Shown: in pieces, positions 1-9,128 of the stretch
How the letters are laid out: each line of letters opens with the position of its first letter
How positions within the stretch are numbered: the first letter of the stretch is position 1
NCBI RefSeq assembly: GCF_011050415.1
Contig: NZ_DRFS01000019.1
Coordinates: 186,001 to 250,000, forward strand
Direction of reading: 5' to 3'
DNA length: 64,000 bases
From: Halomonas sp.
GTDB taxonomy: Bacteria > Pseudomonadota > Gammaproteobacteria > Pseudomonadales > Halomonadaceae
Notes under the pieces: model-generated
Databases searched by the model: none
What the model was told of the DNA's origin: nothing
What the model saw: only the letters and a program-made list of their open reading frames with translations
Translations under genes and position numbers: made by a program

Positions 1-1
1 A

Positions 2-592
2 AGTAATGGGCTGATCAACGATGTGGGTGAATGGGTATTGGAAGATGCCTGTTATCAGTTGGTTCGTTGGGCCAAGAGCCCTAGATTTAGTGGGTTAACG
101 GTGTCGGTAAATATCAGCCCGATGCAGTTCCGTGATGAGAACTTTTTAAAGCGCGTCGAAGGCGTGTTTGCACGTACCCAAGCTCCTCTCAATCGCTTAA
201 AGCTTGAAGTGACTGAATCACTGTTTGTGGAAGCGCGTGATGATGCTCGCGAAAAAATGCTGCACCTCAAGGCAAAAGGAGTGCGCTTTTCGCTCGATGA
301 CTTTGGCACTGGCTACTCATCGCTTGCTTATTTGGCTCAGCTGCCGCTGGATCAATTAAAAATTGATCAATCATTTGTACAGCAGGTGCTCGAAAGTCAG
401 GCTAATGCGGCCATTGTGGAGAGTACTATTGCGTTGGCAGAGAGCCTTAACCTGGAAGTAATCGCCGAGGGCGTAGAAACCGAAGCGCAGCAGGCGTGGC
501 TTTTGGCACACGACTGCCATGCTTATCAAGGTTATCTATTTGGGCATCCCGTCACGGCTGAGGCATTTGAAAGATTGATGCTTAGCGATTAA
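2..592 (+). CDS. EAL-domain c-di-GMP phosphodiesterase, C-terminal part
   Basis: The reading frame is open to the left edge, so this is the last 196 residues of a longer protein. It matches the second half of an EAL domain, which hydrolyses cyclic di-GMP. Visible motifs are VNISPMQF, LEVTES, the DDFGTGYSSL segment (two metal-ligating Asp), LKIDQSFV and the catalytic-base region IAEGVET, followed by YQGYLFGHP. These active-site segments look intact, so the domain is probably active. The E-A-L tripeptide and any GGDEF, PAS or membrane segments lie upstream of the window. An internal GTG at position 23 would give a shorter product, but the upstream residues also fit the EAL family, so it is not taken as the start. 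Confidence 0.93.
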   Translation, partial: SNGLINDVGEWVLEDACYQLVRWAKSPRFSGLTVSVNISPMQFRDENFLKRVEGVFARTQAPLNRLKLEVTESLFVEARDDAREKMLHLKAKGVRFSLDDFGTGYSSLAYLAQLPLDQLKIDQSFVQQVLESQANAAIVESTIALAESLNLEVIAEGVETEAQQAWLLAHDCHAYQGYLFGHPVTAEAFERLMLSD

Positions 593-598
593 CACTCA

Positions 599-1624
599 TT
601 AGCATGCTAGGCCCATCAGGCGTGCTTCAAGGTCAGTATGTGGAACATTTAATGGATCGGGCAAGATAATTTCCAGGCGAGAATCCTGCCGCCAAACACA
701 GCTTTCAACGCTTAACGTACCCTCCATGCGATTAAGGCGTTTCCAGCCATGATTGGTATGGAACACGCCTTTAATGCGCGCTTCCCTGGGTAGCTCTGCT
801 AAGTAGGCGGCCAGCTGATCCAGGTCGAATTGATCGCTCGGATGCCAGCGTAAACCCGTGCTGGTATAGCCGAGTGCCGTGCCGGTTTCGCGCTGTGGTT
901 TGCCTGGCGGGGGAGGGAAGTCGAAAAATGAGCCTTCTAGGCTGGGTGCTGCGGCCAACTGTTGATGGTTGGTGGGTATGCTTATAGCGCCTGCGGCGGC
1001 ATGGCCGCTCTGGATTAATAGTGAAATGGGCAGTTCGCCTTGAGGTGCTTCCTGCACCCATTTGCGTGGCGGCCAGCGCTGCGCCACAAAGTCGTTGGCA
1101 GCCGATAACTGCTCTGGCGTGCTTTGATCCAGCATGGTGAGCGCTACCGCATCGGCCATATCGAGCTGGTCACGAAAGGTGTCATGCTGGCGAACGCGAG
1201 AGTCATCAAGACGGCGCGGGTCGAGGGTGGCAATCACATCGCGCACCTCAACGAACGCATCAAACGCCTCTCCGCGCAGAAGATCTAATAGGCCTGCGGG
1301 GTGACCAAGGCCTGAGGGCTCGATAATAACCCGGTCGGGTTTGCTGCGTGCCAATAAATTAACCAGTGCCGCTTGCAGCACAAAGGCGAGCTGGCAGCAT
1401 AGGCAGCCACCGGGCAGGCCTTTGATAACGACGTCATCGCGGGCGTCAAACATGGCTTGGTCGATACCGATTTGACCAAACTCATTTACCAGAATGGCCC
1501 ACTTTTCATCCACAGGCTTCTGCTCTATGAGGCGGTGGATAAGCGTGGTTTTGCCGCTGCCAAGAAAACCGGTAACGATATGTACCGGCACTTTTAATTT
1601 TGCTGTTCCTGCTAAAACTGCCAA
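599..1624 (-). CDS. G3E (COG0523/CobW-like) GTPase in the molybdenum-cofactor operon
   Basis: A 341-residue P-loop GTPase of the COG0523 metallochaperone family. The Walker A segment GFLGSGKTT is near residues 19-27, the NEFG switch motif follows, and a GCLCC motif corresponds to the family's CxCC metal site. The C-terminal half carries a CobW_C-like region ending around VFHTNHGWKRLNR. It is the last gene of the minus-strand operon fdhD-mobA-moeA-moaA, 3 bp after moaA. The context suggests a role in metal handling for molybdoenzyme maturation, but that is inference, since family members serve Zn, Co, Ni or Fe. The start is a TTG preceded by a G-rich stretch. It differs from the second COG0523 GTPase at 29853. 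Confidence 0.85.
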   Translation of the reverse strand: MAVLAGTAKLKVPVHIVTGFLGSGKTTLIHRLIEQKPVDEKWAILVNEFGQIGIDQAMFDARDDVVIKGLPGGCLCCQLAFVLQAALVNLLARSKPDRVIIEPSGLGHPAGLLDLLRGEAFDAFVEVRDVIATLDPRRLDDSRVRQHDTFRDQLDMADAVALTMLDQSTPEQLSAANDFVAQRWPPRKWVQEAPQGELPISLLIQSGHAAAGAISIPTNHQQLAAAPSLEGSFFDFPPPPGKPQRETGTALGYTSTGLRWHPSDQFDLDQLAAYLAELPREARIKGVFHTNHGWKRLNRMEGTLSVESCVWRQDSRLEIILPDPLNVPHTDLEARLMGLAC

Positions 1625-1627
1625 CGA

Positions 1628-2680
1628 TTAACCCCCGGTCATATTCATAAAGCGTACCACCTGCACATCGCCATCGGTGGTGAAGTGGTGGCGCTCGGGC
1701 TTCAGTGGCAAAGCGTTAATGATGGCCTCTTTCAGCGCCTGCATATTGCCGGGGTGGCGGCGCAGCACGGCGCGCAAATCCACCGAGTGCTCGTTGCCTA
1801 AACAAAGCAGCAGGCGACCTTCCACAGTGACGCGCACGCGGTTGCAAGTATCGCAAAAGTTGTGGCTATGGGGTGAGATAAACCCAACGCGGCTGTCGCT
1901 GTCGGCCATTTTAAAGTAGCGCGATGGACCTGGGGTGGTTTCGGTCGTAGGCGTCAGCGGGTAGCGGGACTCAATCAGGGACTGGACATCATCACTGGAG
2001 TAGAAGGTTTCTGCCCGTGAGTGGTCAGAAACATCGCCCAGCGGCATCTCTTCAATAAAGCTAATATCAAGGCCATTCTGGCGGGCAAAGGTAACCAGGT
2101 CGATCACTTCGTCGTCGTTGCGGCCTTTTAAGATCACCGCGTTGAGCTTAATACGCTTAAAGCCAGCCTCTTTGGCAGCGTGAATGCCATCGATCACTTT
2201 GGCTAAATCGCCGGTGCGGGTAAGCTGCTTAAAGCGCTCGGCATCCAGTGAATCAAGACTGATATTCAACCGCCGTAAGCCGCTGGTGTAAAGCTGCTTG
2301 GCATGCTTGCGCAGGCTGGCACCGTTGGTGGTCATGGTGAAGTCTGTGAGGCCCGGCATTGCACCGATCTCATCAACCAGTTGCTCTATGCCGCGGCGCA
2401 CTAACGGCTCACCGCCGGTGAGGCGAATCTTCTCAACGCCAAGCTCAGTGAAGGCACGAGCGACCATGGCGATCTCTTCCAGCGTGAGTACCTGGGCGCG
2501 GGGCAGAAACGTCATCTCCTCGCTCATACAGTACACGCAGCGGAAATCGCAGCGATCGGTGACCGAAATACGCACGTAGCTAATGCGCCGACCAAAGTCG
2601 TCGATCAGTTGCTGGTCAGTCAGCGATTGAGACCGCTGTTGGTCAAGTGGTTGTGCGGATCGTTGCTCGCTCATCGCCAT
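1628..2680 (-). CDS. moaA: GTP 3',8-cyclase MoaA
   Basis: A radical SAM enzyme of 350 residues for the first step of molybdopterin synthesis (GTP to 3',8-cyclo-GTP). The N-terminal SAM cluster motif is CDFRCVYC (Cys44, 48, 51). The C-terminal cluster appears as [10 protein letters not shown] plus a later Cys in LLLCLGN, and the protein ends in the conserved Gly-Gly. LTGGEPLVR is the SAM-binding GGE segment. ATGs at 2680 and 2674 are both possible; the second gives a 4-bp ATGA overlap with moeA. MoaC, MoaD and MoaE are not in the window and must be encoded elsewhere. Confidence 0.97.
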   Translation of the reverse strand: MAMSEQRSAQPLDQQRSQSLTDQQLIDDFGRRISYVRISVTDRCDFRCVYCMSEEMTFLPRAQVLTLEEIAMVARAFTELGVEKIRLTGGEPLVRRGIEQLVDEIGAMPGLTDFTMTTNGASLRKHAKQLYTSGLRRLNISLDSLDAERFKQLTRTGDLAKVIDGIHAAKEAGFKRIKLNAVILKGRNDDEVIDLVTFARQNGLDISFIEEMPLGDVSDHSRAETFYSSDDVQSLIESRYPLTPTTETTPGPSRYFKMADSDSRVGFISPHSHNFCDTCNRVRVTVEGRLLLCLGNEHSVDLRAVLRRHPGNMQALKEAIINALPLKPERHHFTTDGDVQVVRFMNMTGG

Positions 2681-3942
2681 CCCGTTAGTGGTTGTATGCT
2701 GACTACCTCGCCTGGTTGAGCGCCGTTTTGATCATCGGCAAGCTCAATCAAACAGTTAGCAGCCACCATCGAGGTTAAAATACCCGACCCCTGGGCGCCG
2801 GTGCTACGCACGTGTAACTGCCCTTGCTCATCAGTATGGTAGACGCCGCGAATAAAATCAGTGCGTTTGAAACGGCTTTTTAAAGTGTTATCGGCAACCG
2901 CATTAAGGCGCTGGGGTGGTGCGACTAACTGCCCCTGAAGCCGATCCAGCAGCGGCGTAACAAACTGTAGAAAGGTTACCATGACCGCTACTGGATTGCC
3001 GGGCAAGCCAACAAACGGCGTGTGTGTTTCACCCAGCCAACCACACACCATTGGGCGCCCTGGGCGCAGCGCCACGCGCCAGAAGGCTAAACGGCCCAGT
3101 TGCTCCAAAGCAGCGCGGGTAAAGTCAGCTTGGCCCACCGATACGCCGCCGCTAGTGATCACCAAATCGCTCTGCTGGGCGGCCTGTGCAAGGGCCATTT
3201 TGGTCGCCACTAAGTCATCCGGCAGAATGCCCAGGTCAATCACCTCGGCGCCCTGTTCTGTGAGAAGACCTATCAGCGTAAAACGGTTGGCGTCGTAAAT
3301 ACCTGCCTGGGGTAGCGGCTCGCCAGGCGCAGTAACTTCATTGCCGGTGGAGAAGATCGCTACTTTTGGTCGTTGGTACACGGTTATTTCGGCATAGCCC
3401 AAGGAGGCTAAAAGCCCCAGGGATGCCGCATCCAGCCGTGCCCCTTCAGGCAGTGCTGTGTCGCCAATGGCAATATCTTCGCCAGCCTGACGAACATGCT
3501 GGCCATGCTTGAGTAGCTCAGGCGACTCAATGATCACATGATCAGGCTGCTCATCTAGCGGTTCGCTCAACTGTTCACTCATCACCACTGTATCGGTGCC
3601 CGGCGGTAAGGGTGCGCCGGTGGTGATGCGTACACAGTAACCTGCTGGCACCCGTTCGCGACGATACTGCCCGGCCAACACCTCACCTGCCAGAGGCCAA
3701 TGGGTTTGTTTAGCCCCAACGCCTTGTTTAGGTAAAGCCAACGCTACGCCATCCATCGCTGCATTGGTGTTTTGCGGCACGTTAATCGGAGCTTGAACGG
3801 TGATGGCCAGGCGGCGGCCATGAGCCTGCGCCAAAGGGATCTGCTCGCTGCCCAGCGGGCGCGCAATAAGCGTGGCGAGCGCTTGGCGCGCCTCGTCTAC
3901 GCTAATCATCTGTTCGCCAAGATCAAAGCAGGAGAGGGTCAT
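2671..3942 (-). CDS. moeA: molybdopterin molybdenumtransferase MoeA (first copy)
   Basis: Inserts molybdate into adenylylated molybdopterin. At 423 residues it has the usual MoeA length. Visible motifs: AMDGVAL near the N-terminus, [16 protein letters not shown], the FSTGNEV segment opening the MoCF-binding domain, [16 protein letters not shown] and [14 protein letters not shown]. It overlaps mobA by 4 bp (ATGA) and moaA by 4-10 bp, so translation is probably coupled. A second, divergent MoeA lies at 15064-16269. Its place between mobA and moaA, in the operon headed by fdhD, suggests that this copy serves the bis-MGD cofactor of formate dehydrogenase. Confidence 0.95.
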   Translation of the reverse strand: MTLSCFDLGEQMISVDEARQALATLIARPLGSEQIPLAQAHGRRLAITVQAPINVPQNTNAAMDGVALALPKQGVGAKQTHWPLAGEVLAGQYRRERVPAGYCVRITTGAPLPPGTDTVVMSEQLSEPLDEQPDHVIIESPELLKHGQHVRQAGEDIAIGDTALPEGARLDAASLGLLASLGYAEITVYQRPKVAIFSTGNEVTAPGEPLPQAGIYDANRFTLIGLLTEQGAEVIDLGILPDDLVATKMALAQAAQQSDLVITSGGVSVGQADFTRAALEQLGRLAFWRVALRPGRPMVCGWLGETHTPFVGLPGNPVAVMVTFLQFVTPLLDRLQGQLVAPPQRLNAVADNTLKSRFKRTDFIRGVYHTDEQGQLHVRSTGAQGSGILTSMVAANCLIELADDQNGAQPGEVVSIQPLTGWR

Positions 3943-4577
3943 TTCACCTCCTGGCTCGAAGATCCCATTAGTAATTTTTCCAGGCTCAGCTTCTCCTCTT
4001 CCGTATTAAGGTTGGCAAAAGCCTCAGGGCAGTCCGACATATCGACTTTGCACCAGTCGTGACGGGCGTACCAGCGGTCGATCTTGCGCTCGCCCTGGGC
4101 AAGCGTTGCGGCCAAATCATCGGCGAGCGACGTGCGTAGTAACGCGACCACGGGGTGTAGCCGTTCACCGTCAAAGGCTACGGCGATATCATGCTCGCCA
4201 TTATCTGAGGCAATACCTGCCACCATGCGCGCTACTAAATCGTCGGGTAGGGCGGGGGAATCGCAGGGGGCCACTAATAGCCAGGGGGTTTTTGCCGCGC
4301 GCAGGCCGCTATAGATGCCCATTAATGGCCCTTTAAAGCCGCCCTCGACACCGTCCATTGCGAGATCAGCAATCACACGGTCTGCAAAGAATTGGTAGGC
4401 GTCGGCATTGCGGTTGGCGTTAACCAGCAGCTCGGCTACTTGGCCTTCAAGGCGTTTCACTACATGAGCAACGAGTGGCAAACCTGCGAATGGCTCAAGC
4501 CCTTTGTCGCGGCCTCCCATTCGTCGCCCTTCGCCGCCGGCGAGAATCATGCCGGTGAGTTCTTGAGTGGGGATCAT
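3939..4577 (-). CDS. mobA: molybdenum cofactor guanylyltransferase MobA
   Basis: Transfers GMP from GTP to Mo-molybdopterin to make the MGD cofactor used by formate dehydrogenase. The 212-residue protein opens with MILAGGEGRRMGGRDKGL, the nucleotide-binding loop of the family, followed by PLVAHVVKRL. VAPCDSPALP is the metal-binding Asp region. Both ends overlap neighbours by 4 bp (fdhD upstream, moeA downstream), so it is translated within the operon. Length and motifs are typical and nothing is missing. Confidence 0.95.
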   Translation of the reverse strand: MIPTQELTGMILAGGEGRRMGGRDKGLEPFAGLPLVAHVVKRLEGQVAELLVNANRNADAYQFFADRVIADLAMDGVEGGFKGPLMGIYSGLRAAKTPWLLVAPCDSPALPDDLVARMVAGIASDNGEHDIAVAFDGERLHPVVALLRTSLADDLAATLAQGERKIDRWYARHDWCKVDMSDCPEAFANLNTEEEKLSLEKLLMGSSSQEVK

Positions 4578-5431
4578 GAGCTTGCCTCTTTGGATGAACG
4601 GGCATGGGATGGGCGCGGCGGAATAGCGTCTAGCGTTAAACGGCTCTGGGTATTGATGGCCTGAAAATGACGGCCCTTGGCGCGGGCGATCAACATCACC
4701 CCAAAGCGCTCGGCGAGCTCAACGCCTTTTTGCGTAACACCTGAGCGTGATACCAGCACGCTAATACCCATTTGTGCCACTTTTAACACCATCTCAGATG
4801 TCAGTCGCCCGGTAGTATAGAAAATATCCGCATTGGCACTGTCGGCTTGTTTAAGCCATTGGCGCCCAGCCAGCGTATCTACCGCATTGTGTCGCCCAAC
4901 ATCTTCAACAAAGTCGAGCACCTCGGTTTGGCGGCACAGCGCGCAGCCATGCACGGCACCCGCGCTGCGGTAAGTTTCATTATAGGCGTTAAGGTTTTGC
5001 AGCAGTTGATAGAGGCTGGATTGCGCCAGGTGGGTATTGGGCAGTGCGGTAAGCGCAGTTTGTTCAAGCAGTTTACCAAATACCGTGCCTTGCCCGCAGC
5101 CGGTGGTCACCGTGCGCGTGCCCAGGCGTGCTTCCAAATCTTCTGGCAGGTGACGGGTCACCACTACGGCCGCTTCGACCGTCCAGTCGACCTGCACCGC
5201 CTGTAAATCTTCCGCTGCACGCAGCAGCCCCTGGTTGCGTAGATAGCCAACGACTAAGGCTTCCGGGTCGTCGCCCAGTGTCATCAGCGTGACGATTTCA
5301 CGTTTGTTGAGATAGACAGTCATTGCCCGTTCAGCGGCAATTGCCTGCTGGCGTGCATCGCCGTACTCATCAACGATGCTGATCTCGGTAGTGGCCGGTA
5401 AGCGAGCTCGGCTTAACTGAAGGGCGGGCAT
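4574..5431 (-). CDS. fdhD: formate dehydrogenase accessory sulfurtransferase FdhD
   Basis: FdhD carries sulfur from a cysteine desulfurase to the molybdenum of formate dehydrogenase. The 285-residue protein shows VTTGCGQGTVFG (Cys112), where family members such as E. coli FdhD have a CxxC pair. Here the second Cys is replaced by Gly. A different pair, CALC (Cys163/Cys166), lies just before the conserved EDVGRHNAVD segment. YTTGRLTSEMV and SRSGVT are conserved cofactor-binding stretches. First gene of the operon that runs to the G3E GTPase, and divergent from the DUF3305 gene, with about 105 bp between them. Confidence 0.93.
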   Translation of the reverse strand: MPALQLSRARLPATTEISIVDEYGDARQQAIAAERAMTVYLNKREIVTLMTLGDDPEALVVGYLRNQGLLRAAEDLQAVQVDWTVEAAVVVTRHLPEDLEARLGTRTVTTGCGQGTVFGKLLEQTALTALPNTHLAQSSLYQLLQNLNAYNETYRSAGAVHGCALCRQTEVLDFVEDVGRHNAVDTLAGRQWLKQADSANADIFYTTGRLTSEMVLKVAQMGISVLVSRSGVTQKGVELAERFGVMLIARAKGRHFQAINTQSRLTLDAIPPRPSHARSSKEASS

Positions 5432-5536
5432 CTATGCTCCTCACAGAATACGACAGGGTTGACGATGATGGCGCTGGGGATGCTTACTTGTCTACCTATT
5501 CAACGGCAATCCGTTCAAAGCAAAGGGACTGATGTT
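5432..5536. promoter_or_regulatory. divergent promoter region, Mo-cofactor operon / formate dehydrogenase accessory genes
   Basis: The 105-bp gap separates the fdhD start (minus) from the DUF3305 start (plus) and must hold at least one promoter in each direction. I could not pick out a convincing -35/-10 pair or a recognisable regulator box. A short in-frame extension of the DUF3305 gene into this gap is possible but lacks a ribosome binding site. Confidence 0.45.
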
Positions 5537-5977
5537 ATGAGTGACAACCTACGTCCAATCAGTATTACCCTGGTTGCTGAAGCAAAGCAGGTGAAACAGT
5601 TTACCCTGACCCAGTGGCGAATTGCTGAGCTTACGCTAGGTGATCAGGGCGATCATGTGCTTAACCTGCAGCTTTCAATGACCGAACGGGCGGCTTACCG
5701 TTTTAATCTGACCTCTAAGACGCCGCGTCTGTTTGTACGGGCGGGTTTTAGCGGAGAAACACCAAAACCCGATGCCATCACTGCTAGTCAGGATGTAGCG
5801 GCAGGTTGGATGGACGGTGAGCGTCAGGTGTTGGAAGCGCCAATGCCGATGGCGATTGAGGTGTGGATGGAAAATTATCTTGCCCGCCACGGCGAAGCGC
5901 CGGTGGAAATGCGCAAGAAGAAACGCAAAGGAGCGGGTCGTGCTAAAGACACCACGACCAAGGAGCAGCCGCAGTGA
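5537..5977 (+). CDS. DUF3305 family protein, formate dehydrogenase-associated
   Basis: A soluble 146-residue protein resembling DUF3305, a family usually found with DUF3306 beside formate dehydrogenase genes. Its biochemical role is not established. It starts MSDNLRPISI and ends in a strongly basic, Lys/Arg-rich tail (MRKKKRKGAGRAK). The start at 5537 is chosen because AAAGGGA lies about 10 bp upstream; an earlier in-frame ATG at 5459 has no such site and would run into the fdhD promoter. It overlaps the next gene in GTGA. The conserved pairing suggests a shared step in enzyme assembly or regulation (inference). Confidence 0.82.
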   Translation: MSDNLRPISITLVAEAKQVKQFTLTQWRIAELTLGDQGDHVLNLQLSMTERAAYRFNLTSKTPRLFVRAGFSGETPKPDAITASQDVAAGWMDGERQVLEAPMPMAIEVWMENYLARHGEAPVEMRKKKRKGAGRAKDTTTKEQPQ

Positions 5978-6579
5978 GCCGTTTAGAACGCTGGTCACGG
6001 ATTAAGCGCAACGTTGCCCGCGAGGAAGATTCGCCACCCCCTGCGTCTAAAGCGCCTGTTGAAGAGACATCTTTAGAGCTAACGTCTTCAGAAGCCGTGT
6101 CTACATCCAGTGAAACGGTGCAGGCTCACGTCACCACTGACGCCGGACACGAAAAAGCACCGACCTCGCCTGAGCCAGAACCTGGCAGTCTGGATCACAC
6201 CTTGCCTGACCCTGAAACGCTAGAAGCCGGCAGCGATTTCAGCGCTTTTATGGCACCGGGGGTAAGTGGGCCGCTACGCAGGCAAGCACTGAAACGGCTG
6301 TGGGCTACCGGCAACTATAATGTCCGTGACGGCTTGGATGATTATGATGCCGACTACAATAAGCTCTTAAAGCCCATGACTTCGGAGCTTGCCGGTAAAC
6401 TGCGCCGTTGGACGCACAAAGTGGAAGAGGCGGTCGATAAGTCGTTAGCTGAGGCGGAGTCCGAACTTCCCGTTGAGGAAGAAACCTTAACGCCTGACGC
6501 TGAAAGTGGTGCCAGTGAAAAAAACATCGCTCTAGACGACCAGTCTGATTATTTATCTGGCCCTAAGACGAAAACATGA
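5974..6579 (+). CDS. DUF3306 family protein, formate dehydrogenase-associated
   Basis: A 201-residue protein with the DUF3306 layout: a basic N-terminal SRLERWSRIKRNV motif, an acidic Ser/Thr/Glu-rich linker (about residues 15-85) that is probably disordered, then a compact conserved block DFSAFMAPGVSGPLRRQALK and LWATGNYNVRDGLDDYDADY, and an acidic tail. No membrane segment or metal motif is visible. It starts with GTG overlapping the stop of the DUF3305 gene. Function unknown; its constant company with Fdh genes suggests an accessory role. Confidence 0.82.
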   Translation: MSRLERWSRIKRNVAREEDSPPPASKAPVEETSLELTSSEAVSTSSETVQAHVTTDAGHEKAPTSPEPEPGSLDHTLPDPETLEAGSDFSAFMAPGVSGPLRRQALKRLWATGNYNVRDGLDDYDADYNKLLKPMTSELAGKLRRWTHKVEEAVDKSLAEAESELPVEEETLTPDAESGASEKNIALDDQSDYLSGPKTKT

Positions 6580-6778
6580 TGCCAATATTAAAATAATAAA
6601 AATCAATATGTTAGGTTTTTAAAAATACATGATCGTTGGCAGCGTTGACAGCTGTTAGGTTGGCAAATGTCATATTTCGCCATACGCTGAACTTAGCTCT
6701 AGCGCATAGTTATGCCACAATAGTTAAATTAGACAATTCAAAATTATAATAAGAATTATTCACTGACCGTGAGAGCGC
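6580..6778 (+). promoter_or_regulatory. AT-rich intergenic region before the ferredoxin gene
   Basis: 199 bp between the DUF3306 stop and the ferredoxin start, markedly AT-rich (runs such as TTAAAATAATAAAAATC). It probably carries a promoter for the catalytic formate dehydrogenase genes. No Fnr, NarL or sigma54 site could be assigned with confidence, and no strong terminator hairpin is seen. Confidence 0.4.
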
Positions 6779-8506
6779 ATGAACCAACGAATCCAACTGG
6801 CGTCGATAGACGACCAGCGTAATGCCGAGGCTCGGGAAACGGTACGCCAGCGTATCTCCTGGCCCGCTAATTTAACGCCTGCCAATGTGACCTATCACAG
6901 CCGTGGTCATGCGCTGTTAATAGGGTCGGTCGACGACGTTTATCCAGCTGCTCGCGTGCTCCAGGGGCGCGGCTTGGCATCGCTTACACTGCTTTTAGCT
7001 GAATCTGCTGAACACAACCCAAGCCCTGCTCCTGTCGATACGCTTGGGGGCAGTGAGCCGGTAGTTACCCAGATGCTCAGTAGCGATCAGTTAAGCCAAC
7101 TGCGTATCAACGGTTATTTAGGTGCTTTCAGCATACTTATTGAGAGTGACGATACGCCGCTTGATCTTGCCCGCGCACTGATTGAGCGTGATGGTTTTGA
7201 TCTGATACTCGATCTTGCTGCGACCACGCATTCACAGCGCTGGGAGTTACCGCCACCTGGCTATGTCACTATGCAGTGGCATGACGTTGAGCAGCGCAGT
7301 GAAACCCTCGATAGCTTTGTAGGGCTAGTGGGTGAGTTTGATAAGCCGCGTTACTTCCAAGTCAACAGTGATTTATGTGCTCACTCCACCAGCGGCAATA
7401 TTGGCTGTACGCGCTGCTTAGATGTTTGCCCGGCGGATGCTATTTCCAGCGTTAAAGGTCGGATTGAATCCCGTATCGAGGTTGACCCTTATCTCTGCCA
7501 AGGCGTTGGGAGTTGCACCAGCGCCTGCCCAACCGGTGCTATCGAATTTCGCTTACCGGAAACCCGTCGCCAACAAGATACGCTGTCTACTTGGCTGGGT
7601 GCTTATCGCGAAGCGGGCGGCCAAATGCCGGTGCTGCGTTTTATTACCCATGATTCACAGGATGCTGAGCGTGCAGCTGGCGTAGTGCCCGCTGGTCACG
7701 TGATTGACGCACCGTTAGAAGAGCTGGGTGCGGCGGGTCACGACCAGTGGCTTACCGCGCTAGCTGCCGGTGCCGCTGAAGTGCGCATTCAACTGCACCC
7801 TAATATGCCTGCTCGCTTAAGCGCTTTTTTGACCGATCAGGTTGCTCAAGCGCATGCGCTCTTAGAAGCGTTGGGCCATGAACGCGCACGCGTAAAGCTG
7901 ATCGAAATAGCCGATGCTGCAGGCCGGGATGCGCTGCCAGCGCTAACACCTTTAACAGTGGCACCGCTTAGCTTGCCAGAGCCCGAAAAACGCGCCCGTT
8001 TAAACCGCGTATTAGCGCGTTTGGCTGAGCTTGGAAGCCCCTACAGTGAGCGAGTGGCGTTACCGGTCGGCGCTGCTTACGGCACGATTCAGGTCGATAG
8101 CAATGCCTGTACGCTGTGCCATGCCTGTGTCAGTAACTGCCCGACACCCGCCCTGAAATCAGGCACCGACCAGCCAGTGCTTAGCTTTCTGGAAGCTGAC
8201 TGCGTGCAGTGTGGTTTATGTGAGCAGGCCTGTCCTGAAAATGCGATTACCCTGCAGCCCGGCTTCCTGGCGACGGATGCTCGTATAACGCGGCATATTT
8301 GCCACGAAGAGGCTGCCTTTGAATGCATCAACTGCGGTAAGCCGTTTGCTACCGTCAGTACGGTAGCTACTATTAAACAGAAGCTCGCCAACCACCCCTA
8401 TTTTGCCGGTGAGGCAATGATCCGCCTGGAAATGTGCGAAGACTGCCGGGTAAAAGATGTTTGGAAAACCATGATTCGCGATCCAAACGCGCAACTGAAG
8501 GTATAA
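6779..8506 (+). CDS. multi-[4Fe-4S] ferredoxin-like protein of the formate dehydrogenase locus
   Basis: A 575-residue protein with two separated ferredoxin pairs. The first is near residues 200-255 (CTRCLDVCPADA and CQGVGSCTSACPTGA). The second is near residues 445-490 (CTLCHACVSNCPTPA and CVQCGLCEQACPENA). A further C-x2-C pair (CINC, and CEDC near the end) follows. There is no signal peptide or membrane segment, so it is expected in the cytoplasm. It sits 4 bp before the TorD-type chaperone gene. It could pass electrons to or from a cytoplasmic partner, or act in assembly; neither is shown by the sequence. The N-terminal 190 residues are not recognised. Confidence 0.8.
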   Translation: MNQRIQLASIDDQRNAEARETVRQRISWPANLTPANVTYHSRGHALLIGSVDDVYPAARVLQGRGLASLTLLLAESAEHNPSPAPVDTLGGSEPVVTQMLSSDQLSQLRINGYLGAFSILIESDDTPLDLARALIERDGFDLILDLAATTHSQRWELPPPGYVTMQWHDVEQRSETLDSFVGLVGEFDKPRYFQVNSDLCAHSTSGNIGCTRCLDVCPADAISSVKGRIESRIEVDPYLCQGVGSCTSACPTGAIEFRLPETRRQQDTLSTWLGAYREAGGQMPVLRFITHDSQDAERAAGVVPAGHVIDAPLEELGAAGHDQWLTALAAGAAEVRIQLHPNMPARLSAFLTDQVAQAHALLEALGHERARVKLIEIADAAGRDALPALTPLTVAPLSLPEPEKRARLNRVLARLAELGSPYSERVALPVGAAYGTIQVDSNACTLCHACVSNCPTPALKSGTDQPVLSFLEADCVQCGLCEQACPENAITLQPGFLATDARITRHICHEEAAFECINCGKPFATVSTVATIKQKLANHPYFAGEAMIRLEMCEDCRVKDVWKTMIRDPNAQLKV

Positions 8507-8510
8507 GCCG

Positions 8511-9128
8511 ATGACGGATGCTGCACTGTCCACGCTCAAAGAAGCGGATGCACTACGCGCCGACATCTATCGGCTGCTCGCTTCGCTGTTGCGTCAACCA
8601 CCTGATGCAGACCTCTTGGCGTGGCTGGCTGATCTATCCATTGAACAGGATGGCAGTCGTTTAGCTGAGTGCTGGAAGGGGCTCTCAGAAGCTGCAAAAA
8701 CGGTGTCTATAGAGCAGCTACAGCGTGCGCATTTTAGTCACCTGGTGGGGGTGATTCAGGGAGACGTGGTGCCTTACGCCTCCTGGTACCGTAACGGCGA
8801 ATTGATGGAAGCGGCGCTGGTGGCGCTGCGCCGCGACCTAAAAGTGCTTGGTTTTGTGCGTAGTGAGCATACCCGTGATCCAGAAGATCACCTTGCTGCG
8901 CTATGTGAAGTCATGGCGATGTTGATAGATGCCGAAAGCCAGGAACAGGCCTATTTCTTTAGCCAACATTTAGCCCCATGGGCGGCCAGCTGTTGTGCCG
9001 ATCTGGGGAAGGTAGACACCGCTTTCTATGCAGCGCTGGGGCAGTTAGGTAGCGCTTTTATGGAGAGTGAGCAGGCTCGCTTGAGTGTTGATGCGGGCCA
9101 AACGACGGTGCGTATTGTTGAGCTTTAA
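8511..9128 (+). CDS. TorD/DmsD-family molybdoenzyme chaperone
   Basis: A 205-residue all-helical protein of the TorD family, which binds Tat leaders and guards cofactor loading of molybdoenzymes before export. Features include the N-terminal RADIYRLLASLLRQPPD helix and the VPYASWYRNGELM segment, followed by the EDHLAALCEVMAML helix that is the family signature. Placed just upstream of the Tat-dependent FdhA, it is very likely the dedicated chaperone. The last codons (GTT GAG CTT TAA) form the first copy of a 14-bp tandem repeat. Confidence 0.85.
   Translation: MTDAALSTLKEADALRADIYRLLASLLRQPPDADLLAWLADLSIEQDGSRLAECWKGLSEAAKTVSIEQLQRAHFSHLVGVIQGDVVPYASWYRNGELMEAALVALRRDLKVLGFVRSEHTRDPEDHLAALCEVMAMLIDAESQEQAYFFSQHLAPWAASCCADLGKVDTAFYAALGQLGSAFMESEQARLSVDAGQTTVRIVEL

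Noticed and set aside
55..309. Open frame on the minus strand inside the EAL gene
   Set aside because: It is a shadow of a conserved coding region; the protein shows no family resemblance.
5459..5536. 26-residue N-terminal extension of the DUF3305 protein
   Set aside because: No ribosome site at 5459, and the extension does not resemble the family start; AAAGGGA precedes the Met at 5537.
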